From: Paracoccaceae bacterium
GTDB lineage: Bacteria; Pseudomonadota; Alphaproteobacteria; Rhodobacterales; Rhodobacteraceae
Reading direction: 5' to 3'
Length of the DNA stretch: 6,008 bases
NCBI GenBank assembly: GCA_004566265.1
Contig: SPLB01000259.1
Coordinates: 1-6,008, forward strand
Position 1 is the stretch's first letter. The number at the start of each line of letters is the position of its first letter. The notes beneath the pieces were generated by a model that saw only the letters and a list, made by a program, of their open reading frames with translations, was not told the DNA's origin and did not search any database. Positions 1 to 6,008 of this stretch are shown here, in pieces. Both the position numbers and the translations under genes were made by a program.

Positions 1-2166
<2,166 letters not shown>

Positions 2167-2339
2167 CTGGCGAAGCATTCCCAAATCCAGAGAGCGGCGG
2201 ACCTCCGGGCGCGCTGCTTCGTGTGTTGCTTGCGCCTTGGCCACCGCGTTCCAGCCTGCGGTCCACACTCTTTCGCCTGCGGCGGGCGGGGCTCTCCCGC
2301 GCCCACAGGTGCGCTGCCCGTCGGTCAGCCCCCCTTTAT

Positions 2340-2354
2340 GCGGCCTTGGGCCGC
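2340..2354. repeat. Perfect hairpin GCGGCC-TTG-GGCCGC
   Basis: A six-base perfect stem with a three-base loop, read directly from the sequence. Its last two bases are shared with the next, longer hairpin, so the two structures abut and could compete. It has no T-tract of its own, so it is not a classical terminator alone. Confidence 0.7.
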
Positions 2355-2404
2355 GCGTCGGGCCAGAGGCCCGGCGCGCCCCCCAACGGGTCCGGAGGTT
2401 TTTT
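2353..2404 (+). terminator. Strong hairpin followed at a distance by a T-run; possible fadH terminator
   Basis: GCGCGTCGGGCC (2353-2364), loop AGA and GGCCCGGCGCGC (2368-2379) form a 12-base stem with one G-T wobble. A run of six T follows at 2399-2404 on the plus strand, the orientation needed to stop fadH transcription. The T-run starts about 19 bases after the stem rather than directly after it, so this is not a textbook intrinsic terminator. The T-run also lies in the loop of a weaker TCCGG/CCGGA repeat (2391-2395 and 2413-2417). The hairpin is certain and the terminator role is inferred. Confidence 0.4.
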
Positions 2405-2419
2405 CAAAGCCGCCGGAAC

Positions 2420-2447
2420 GGGCGGGAGCGCCCCGCGTCTGTGGGGC
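2420..2447. repeat. Two overlapping, mutually exclusive hairpins
   Basis: GGGCG-GGAG-CGCCC (2420-2433) and GCCCC-N8-GGGGC (2430-2447) are both perfect five-base stems that share bases 2430-2433, so only one can form at a time. On the minus strand they lie just downstream of the ABM stop codon, but no T-tract follows in that direction, so a factor-independent terminator for the minus-strand operon is not supported. Confidence 0.55.
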
Positions 2448-2481
2448 AAGCCGATGACCCCATAGGCATGGCGTTTAATGG

Positions 2482-2826
2482 TCACCCATGCGCGGTCCGG
2501 CTGTCCTGAGGTGCGCCGTCGCGGTTTTCCATCCCATAGTCCCGCAGCACCTGCGCCACCCGCAGGCGATAGCCCGCAAAAACACCGGTCCGCCCTTTGC
2601 CCTGCGCCCTGCGATGCGCCGCCCTTTGCCGCCATTGCGCGACCGCCGCCTCATTCTCCCAGAACGACAGCGACAACAGCTTCCCCGGCGTGGTGAGGCT
2701 CTGGAACCGTTCGACGGAGATAAACCCCTCTGCCTCCGCCACCAGATCCTTTAGCGCCGCCGCATGGGTATGATAAGCGTTTTCCTGTCCCTCTGCCGGT
2801 TCCAACTCAAATATCACGGCAATCAT
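2482..2826 (-). CDS. ABM-family (antibiotic biosynthesis monooxygenase fold) protein
   Basis: A 114-residue protein with no signal peptide or membrane segment, so presumably cytoplasmic. It has the pattern of small ABM-domain proteins of the dimeric alpha/beta-barrel superfamily: an N-terminal beta strand (MIAVIFELEP), a helix, a GFISVERFQS strand at 34-43, a SLSFW strand ending at Trp56, then a helix with Trp65 and His71, and a final strand region YRLRVAQVLRDYG at about 86-98. Characterised relatives act as cofactor-free monooxygenases on polycyclic aromatics, as haem-degrading enzymes, or have no known reaction. The substrate here cannot be deduced. It is the second gene of an operon: its ATG shares one base with the NIPSNAP stop codon (TGATG), so translation is probably coupled, and a GGAGGG sits inside the end of the upstream gene. 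The C-terminal tail after residue 99 is polar and probably flexible. Family assignment is confident; function is not. Confidence 0.85.
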   Translation of the reverse strand: MIAVIFELEPAEGQENAYHTHAAALKDLVAEAEGFISVERFQSLTTPGKLLSLSFWENEAAVAQWRQRAAHRRAQGKGRTGVFAGYRLRVAQVLRDYGMENRDGAPQDSRTAHG

Positions 2827-3149
2827 CAGAGCGCGCCCTCCGCGGGGCCCTCAACCCGCTTCAGCCAACACCGATCTTCCCGCAGAATAAAGCCCCCTGC
2901 CTGCGCAAAATCATAATTCTGCCGCCCCAGCGCATCGGCCGCCAGCCGCGCCCGGTAGGCCTCGTAGGCCGCGAGGCTTTCGATATTGTAGATCCCATAG
3001 GCCAGGTTGGCCGAGCCTTCGTGCGGCGCAAAATAACCAATCAGCTCTGCGCCAGCGCGGGGGATCGCCGTATTCCAGGCGCGGGCATATTGGCGGAACG
3101 CCTCGTGTTTTCGCGGGTCAATGTCATAGCGGATCACGCAGGTCAGCAT
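2826..3149 (-). CDS. NIPSNAP-family protein
   Basis: A 107-residue protein, probably cytoplasmic, recognisable as NIPSNAP (a dimeric alpha/beta-barrel, ferredoxin-like fold) from GYFAPHEGSANLAYGIYNIE at residues 38-57, followed by the SLAAYEAYRARLAAD helix and the GRQNYDFA segment at about 75-82. Bacterial NIPSNAP proteins are mostly uncharacterised, and the few studied cases link them to small-molecule oxidation or isomerisation or to protein partners, so I assign no reaction. I chose the ATG at 3149 because AAGGAG precedes it by seven bases and LTCVIRYDI is a proper first strand for the fold. The frame continues upstream to 3299, but that extension is Arg-rich, unlike the family, and overlaps the promoter region. 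It is the first gene of a two-gene operon with the ABM gene and is divergent from the LysR regulator, which is the likely controller. Confidence 0.88.
   Translation of the reverse strand: MLTCVIRYDIDPRKHEAFRQYARAWNTAIPRAGAELIGYFAPHEGSANLAYGIYNIESLAAYEAYRARLAADALGRQNYDFAQAGGFILREDRCWLKRVEGPAEGAL
2836..2841 (-). promoter_or_regulatory. Ribosome binding site of the ABM gene, inside the NIPSNAP gene
   Basis: On the minus strand GGAGGG lies nine bases before the ATG at 2826, within the last codons of the preceding gene. With the TGATG overlap it supports both this start and coupled translation. Confidence 0.7.
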
Positions 3150-3156
3150 TGTGTCT

Positions 3157-3162
3157 CTCCTT
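3157..3162 (-). promoter_or_regulatory. Ribosome binding site deciding the NIPSNAP start
   Basis: AAGGAG on the minus strand lies seven bases before the ATG at 3149. It is a near-consensus Shine-Dalgarno and the main reason for rejecting the longer frame that begins at 3299. Confidence 0.8.
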
Positions 3163-3227
3163 CGGGCCGTGAATAGGCGTCTGTTTTTCATGTGACGACA
3201 CCTTAACCGCCTGCGGCGCTGCAACGC

Positions 3228-3243
3228 TTCGATCCGCATCGAA
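3228..3243. promoter_or_regulatory. Candidate operator: perfect palindrome TTCGAT-N4-ATCGAA
   Basis: TTCGAT (3228-3233), CCGC and ATCGAA (3238-3243) form a perfect inverted repeat with six-base arms in the divergent promoter region, 79 bases upstream of the NIPSNAP start codon. Its position suits an activator or repressor site. Its spacing is not the standard T-N11-A of LysR sites (T-N12-A and T-N14-A pairs occur), so the binding protein could be another dimeric regulator. The palindrome is seen; the role is inferred. Confidence 0.4.
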
Positions 3244-3291
3244 ACAACTGAAAAGTCGGCACTTGGCTTATCCTCCTGTACAGTTGGGCTT

Positions 3292-3308
3292 GTTTCCAAA
3301 ATTCAAAC
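3292..3308. promoter_or_regulatory. Possible LysR-type T-N11-A box
   Basis: GTTT (3292-3295), nine bases, then AAAC (3305-3308) give a dyad that includes the T-N11-A pair 3294/3306 typical of LysR-type binding sites. The arms are short and the inner bases are not symmetrical, so this is weak evidence. The site lies about 100 bases upstream of the LysR gene. Confidence 0.25.
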
Positions 3309-3408
3309 GATCCCAAATTCGTCCCTGCATTTTCTCAACTTGGCCCCGTTCTTGCCCGATTCCACCCGCAACATTGTTTCCCAACTGGAGACGAAAGGGA
3401 TGTTCGGA

Positions 3409-4314
3409 ATGGACCGACTGACGGAAATGGAGGCCTTTGCCAATGTGGTGGACCAGGGTGGCTTTACCGATGCCGCCAAGAAAATGGGTCTTTCAAAATC
3501 GGCGGTCTCGAAACATGTCTCCAGTCTCGAGGCGCGGCTGGGTGCGCGTCTGCTGAACCGTACAACCCGCCGGGTATCCCCGACCGAGATTGGCCTTGCA
3601 TATTACGACCGCGCCCGCCGGGTTTTGAATGATGCAGGCGAAGCGGATGCGCTGGTGACCGCTATGCAGTCCGCGCCTTCCGGCCTGCTGCGTATTTCGG
3701 TTGCAACCGATTTCGGCGTCAATCACCTGTCGCCCGTCCTGTCTGAATTCTTGAACGACTTCCCCGACATCACTGTTAATATGGTGCTGAACAATCGCTA
3801 TGTTGAACTGATCTCCGAAGGCTTTGATATGGCGGTGCGCGTTGGTGAGCTGGAAGACAGCAGCCTGCGGGCCCGCAAGCTGTGTGACACCCAGAAACGC
3901 ATGATCGCCGCCCCGGCTTACCTGGAAAAATATGGCCGCCCGACGCGAATTGATGATCTCACCAACCACAAGTTGCTGCATTATTCGAACCAGTCGAGCG
4001 GCAACCTGTGGAAAATCACCGCGCCCTCGGGCGAAAAGCGTCAGATTCGGTCTGCGGGCTGGCTGTCCGTCAATGACGGCCAATCGCTGCTGAACGCCGC
4101 TGTCTCCGGTCTCGGCATCGCGTATCTGCCAAGCTACCTTTATTCAGATGCCATGGCCGACGGGCGGGTTGAGGACGTCATGCCCTCCCTACCGGTCGAG
4201 ACACAAGGCATCTATGCGGTCTACCCGCCGGGCCGGTTCACCCAGCCCAAGGTGCGTGCGTTTATTGACTTCCTGGCCCATACCTTTGCCGACAAAGGCC
4301 TAGAGACCTGGTGA
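3409..4314 (+). CDS. LysR-family transcriptional regulator, CrgA-like
   Basis: A 301-residue DNA-binding regulator. Residues 1-60 form the LysR winged helix-turn-helix, with the recognition segment around KKMGLSKSAVSKHVSSLEAR (24-43) followed by LLNRTTRRVSPTEIG. From about residue 88 comes the periplasmic-binding-protein-like effector domain, with LRISVATDFG at its start, then FDMAVRVGEL and LGIAYLPSYL, in the style of the CrgA-like subgroup. The inducer is unknown. It is divergent from the NIPSNAP/ABM operon, the classical layout for a LysR regulator and its target, so it probably controls that operon and itself. Two start codons are plausible: 3409 (MDRLTEMEAF, with AAAGGG nine bases upstream) and 3400 (three residues longer, with GGAG at 3387-3390 nine bases upstream). 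I chose 3409 from the usual family N-terminus. A TTG at 3340 in the same frame is less likely. The gene is full length with no disrupted motif. Confidence 0.93.
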   Translation: MDRLTEMEAFANVVDQGGFTDAAKKMGLSKSAVSKHVSSLEARLGARLLNRTTRRVSPTEIGLAYYDRARRVLNDAGEADALVTAMQSAPSGLLRISVATDFGVNHLSPVLSEFLNDFPDITVNMVLNNRYVELISEGFDMAVRVGELEDSSLRARKLCDTQKRMIAAPAYLEKYGRPTRIDDLTNHKLLHYSNQSSGNLWKITAPSGEKRQIRSAGWLSVNDGQSLLNAAVSGLGIAYLPSYLYSDAMADGRVEDVMPSLPVETQGIYAVYPPGRFTQPKVRAFIDFLAHTFADKGLETW

Positions 4315-4610
4315 CCCTCTTTCCCCTCGGCTGGCCCATGGGACGCCCCGCCCGGCGCAGTCTTCACCGCTGTTGTCGAGACTTCGTTTTGTGCTGGCAT
4401 CGTTTGAACGGCTACAAAGTGTCGTGATCTGTCAGTGTAGCTTCGCGTGCCAATTTTATCTGCCCTGCCACAGACAATAAGTATCTCACACGCGAATAAA
4501 TCTTTTCACAAACAAGCTGTTGAAGCGCCCGTCGTTTAATGCTGGTGCCTCCGAACAAGAGCAATGCGCAGTTTGGACGGATGTACTGAGTGTCGATTAA
4601 CCGCCACCAC
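4315..4610. other. Convergent, relatively AT-rich intergenic spacer with no recognisable gene
   Basis: This 296-base spacer lies between the 3' ends of the LysR gene (+) and the OmpA-domain gene (-). It starts GC rich (CCCATGGG palindrome near 4337) and becomes clearly more AT rich from about 4385 to 4600. I found no tRNA-like arm set, no plausible small gene with a ribosome binding site, and no hairpin followed directly by a T-run. One six-base inverted repeat with a long loop is listed separately. Confidence 0.5.
4411..4441. repeat. Inverted repeat GCTACA-N19-TGTAGC
   Basis: Perfect six-base arms at 4411-4416 and 4436-4441 are separated by 19 bases. A small CGTT-TG-AACG palindrome abuts it at 4401-4410. 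The loop is long and no T-tract follows at once, although AATTTTAT occurs about ten bases later on the plus strand. It might contribute to termination of the LysR transcript, or it could be chance. Confidence 0.25.
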
Positions 4611-5612
4611 TCAGGGCGTGATCAGGACCACCTCGACCCGGCGGTTTTCCTCGCGCCCATCAGCCGTGGCGTTTTGCGTCAGAGGCGCCATGTAGCCGGC
4701 GCCAGCCACTTCAAAACGGCTGCGGTCCATGCCTTCCACCTCGATCAGATGTTGGCGAACGGCTGTAGCGCGGCGTCGGGACAGAACCACATTTGCGTCA
4801 AGGGAACCGACGGTGTCGGTGTGACCAACAATCAGCACCATCCAATCCGTTTCCATGCGCAGGAGTGTCGCAAGGTCCTTTAGGCTCTGGATGGTGCCGG
4901 TGGTCAGCGTAGCAGAGCCGGATTGAAACTCCAGCCCGCCCAGCACCACGTGGCCATCGGTGAGAAGCCGATCGCGCAGGCCGTCAAGACCAACCGGTAC
5001 GCTTACAGACCCAGCGGGCGGCACCGGGGCATAGGGAGCACCGAGCGGGGATGCATCCGGCGCCTGATCAGGTGCCGTGCCCTCGGGGCGTACGGCATCT
5101 GCTGTCAAGACCGCGTGGCGTTCGATCGCCTGCACATAGACCGCCCCGCCCGCACGTGACACCAGAAGCGACAGCGCCCGCCCGTCTTTAGATCGGCTGG
5201 CCGAAAGAAATTCAAAATCTGCAATCCGCACCGACATGTCCGGGGCCGGGATAGTGTCGATGCCAAACCGGAAAGCAAAGCCGCCGCAGGCCTGCGATGC
5301 GCAAGCGTAGTCCACGTGAAACCCTGCGGCTTGCAGGGCATACCGTAGAGGCGCAAAAACCTCGAGCGTGGTCTGTGTGCCGCTCACCCGCCAGCTGCGC
5401 CGCCAGATGTGACCTTCCATGGCGCGGGTCGGCACCCCGTCCGCCTGTGCGGGTCCGATCGGCAATAGCATGGTCGCCAGCCCTCGGTCCTCTTCACGCA
5501 ACAATTCCGCCGTGACCGGCAGATCAAAATCCCGCACCAGATCCAGAGGCGCGGCTGCGGCTGCCGTCCCTAGGAGCGCAGCACATAAAGCAGGGAGCAA
5601 GCAGTGTGTCAT
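4611..5612 (-). CDS. Exported OmpA-domain protein with a DUF4892-like N-terminal region
   Basis: A 333-residue protein with a hydrophobic signal peptide (about 1-21, cleavage near AAAAA/PLDL), so periplasmic or outer-membrane associated. Residues about 63-166 form a domain with VEVFAPL-like strands and a Cys104-x4-Cys109-Gly motif that could make a disulfide. The arrangement resembles DUF4892, as I recall that family. A Pro/Ala-rich linker at about 175-205 follows. The C-terminal OmpA domain (about 215-333) has FQSGSATLT, the GHTD motif with Asp266, Arg281 fifteen residues later (the spacing of the two diaminopimelate-binding residues of OmpA), and the GREENRRVEVVL ending. It should therefore anchor to peptidoglycan non-covalently. 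No beta-barrel precedes the domain, unlike classical OmpA. The start codon overlaps the preceding stop by four bases (ATGA) and no good Shine-Dalgarno is visible, so translation probably depends on coupling to the upstream peroxidase-related gene. A lipoprotein is unlikely because Cys10 sits too early and no basic n-region precedes it. Confidence 0.88.
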   Translation of the reverse strand: MTHCLLPALCAALLGTAAAAAPLDLVRDFDLPVTAELLREEDRGLATMLLPIGPAQADGVPTRAMEGHIWRRSWRVSGTQTTLEVFAPLRYALQAAGFHVDYACASQACGGFAFRFGIDTIPAPDMSVRIADFEFLSASRSKDGRALSLLVSRAGGAVYVQAIERHAVLTADAVRPEGTAPDQAPDASPLGAPYAPVPPAGSVSVPVGLDGLRDRLLTDGHVVLGGLEFQSGSATLTTGTIQSLKDLATLLRMETDWMVLIVGHTDTVGSLDANVVLSRRRATAVRQHLIEVEGMDRSRFEVAGAGYMAPLTQNATADGREENRRVEVVLITP

Positions 5613-6008
5613 TCCGTCTGGGACGTGCGGAACTGGCTGTGGTATTCGGAATTGGGCTGCATGGCAGAGGCGCTGGCGACGCGGTTGGTCATATTGAAGA
5701 AGGCCGCGACCGATGCAATGTCCCAGATATCGCGGTCCGAGAAGCCCTGATCGCGCAAGACCTGGCGATCGGTTTCCTCAATCTCGGCACTGGCGGTGGT
5801 GAGTTTGGCGGCGAAATCCAGCATGGCACGCTGGCGGGTGTCGAGCGGGGCATATCGATGGTTCATCACCAGCTGCTCGCCCAGCTGCGGATCCCCCGAA
5901 AGCTGCCGCACCGCAGCGCCATGCGCCACCAAACAGTAGTAGCAGCGGTTCAACGAGGAGACGACAACCGCAATCATCTCGCGTTCCAGTTTACTGATGC
6001 CGCTGTCG
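5609..6008 (-). CDS. Peroxidase-related enzyme, AhpD-like (carboxymuconolactone decarboxylase family), 5' end missing
   Basis: The C-terminal 132 residues of a cytoplasmic AhpD-superfamily protein are present. The frame stays open through the right edge of the window, so the ATG at 5977 is an internal Met and the true start lies outside. The visible part holds the AhpD-type redox centre: Glu10, Cys22-Tyr-Tyr-Cys25 and His29 (counted from the first complete visible codon), with spacing that matches Glu118, Cys130, Cys133 and His137 of Mycobacterium tuberculosis AhpD. The following DTRQRAMLDFAAKLTT and FSDRDIWDIASVAAFFNMTN stretches are typical of the uncharacterised peroxidase-related subgroup, whose members are roughly 180-200 residues long. 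A thiol-dependent peroxidase or disulfide reductase role is likely but the physiological substrate is unknown. Its stop codon overlaps the start of the OmpA-domain gene by four bases, so the two form one transcription unit. Confidence 0.9.
   Translation of the reverse strand, partial: DSGISKLEREMIAVVVSSLNRCYYCLVAHGAAVRQLSGDPQLGEQLVMNHRYAPLDTRQRAMLDFAAKLTTASAEIEETDRQVLRDQGFSDRDIWDIASVAAFFNMTNRVASASAMQPNSEYHSQFRTSQTE

Larger units (their letters stand above)
2167..2481. other. GC-rich convergent intergenic region with clustered hairpins
   Basis: This 315-base spacer lies between the 3' ends of fadH (+) and the ABM gene (-). It is very GC rich and contains at least four inverted repeats between 2340 and 2447, plus a run of six T at 2399-2404. 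Open frames cross it in several frames on both strands, but none has family resemblance or a ribosome binding site, so I read it as non-coding. It probably carries transcription termination for one or both flanking genes. Its density of palindromes also suggests an interspersed palindromic element, but only one copy lies in the window, so that is inference. Confidence 0.6.
3150..3408. promoter_or_regulatory. Divergent promoter region between the NIPSNAP operon and the LysR gene
   Basis: This 259-base region separates two divergently oriented genes and is more AT rich around 3240-3340 than the flanking coding DNA. It must hold promoters for both directions. I could not pick a convincing -35/-10 pair on either strand. 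It contains the 16-base palindrome at 3228-3243, a CTGTACAG palindrome at 3276-3283, and a T-N11-A type dyad at 3292-3308. LysR-type regulators usually bind such divergent regions and repress their own gene, so control of both units from here is the expected arrangement. Confidence 0.6.

Noticed and set aside
2336..2635. 99-residue minus-strand frame overlapping the ABM gene and the hairpin block
   Set aside because: It is out of frame with the recognisable ABM protein and its composition reflects GC-rich palindromes rather than a fold.
3150..3299. N-terminal extension of the NIPSNAP protein starting at 3299
   Set aside because: It is Arg-rich, unlike the fold, spans the divergent promoter region, and the internal ATG at 3149 has a near-consensus ribosome binding site.
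3340..3408. TTG start at 3340 for the LysR protein
   Set aside because: No ribosome binding site was seen before it, and the family N-terminus begins at or just before 3409.
3493..4083. 196-residue antisense frame under the LysR gene
   Set aside because: It is the complement of conserved LysR coding sequence and its translation resembles no known protein.
4380..4600. tRNA gene or CRISPR-like repeats in the AT-rich spacer
   Set aside because: No cloverleaf arm set, T-loop consensus or regularly spaced direct repeat could be found.
4590..4883. 97-residue plus-strand frame opposite the OmpA domain
   Set aside because: It is antisense to the conserved GHTD and NRRVE motifs and has no supporting signals.
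5582..5612. Lipoprotein signal (LPALC) in the OmpA-domain protein
   Set aside because: Cys10 is too close to the N-terminus, no positively charged n-region precedes it, and a better type I cleavage site follows at about residue 21.
5975..5977. ATG at 5977 as the true start of the peroxidase-related gene
   Set aside because: The frame continues upstream with family-like residues, including the Glu of the active-site motif, so this Met is internal and the gene is cut by the window edge.

Overview
The window looks like chromosomal DNA from an alphaproteobacterium, most probably the Roseobacter group of the Rhodobacteraceae. The GC content is high, long antisense open frames are common, and the LysR regulator, NIPSNAP and ABM proteins and the OmpA-domain protein all read like forms I know from that family. 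This placement rests on remembered protein resemblance, not on a search. I see no insertion sequence, CRISPR array, tRNA or rRNA.

Layout: (1) 139-2166 (+) is fadH, a full-length NADPH-dependent 2,4-dienoyl-CoA reductase with all cofactor and catalytic motifs intact. (2) 2167-2481 is a very GC-rich convergent intergenic region holding several hairpins. (3) 2482-3149 (-) is a two-gene operon: a NIPSNAP-family protein followed, with a one-base TGATG overlap, by an ABM-type (antibiotic biosynthesis monooxygenase fold) protein. (4) 3150-3408 is a divergent promoter region with a perfect TTCGAT-N4-ATCGAA palindrome. (5) About 3409-4314 (+) is a CrgA-like LysR-family regulator, the natural candidate regulator of that operon. 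(6) 4315-4610 is a relatively AT-rich convergent spacer with no recognisable gene. (7) 4611-6008 (-) holds the 3' part of an AhpD-like peroxidase-related gene, cut by the window edge, followed with a four-base ATGA overlap by an exported OmpA-C-domain protein that has an unusual N-terminal domain.

How they may work together: FadH finishes beta-oxidation of unsaturated fatty acids with even-positioned double bonds and is probably its own transcription unit. The NIPSNAP/ABM pair, both expected to adopt the small dimeric alpha/beta-barrel fold, looks like a LysR-controlled oxidative or detoxification module of unknown substrate. The peroxidase-related/OmpA pair is translationally coupled but joins a cytoplasmic redox-type enzyme to a periplasmic peptidoglycan-binding protein, and the functional link is not evident.

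Most of the window is ordinary housekeeping or accessory metabolism. I found no convincing undescribed system. The best second looks are the coupled NIPSNAP/ABM pair with its divergent regulator, the hairpin-rich spacer after fadH, and the two-domain OmpA protein.
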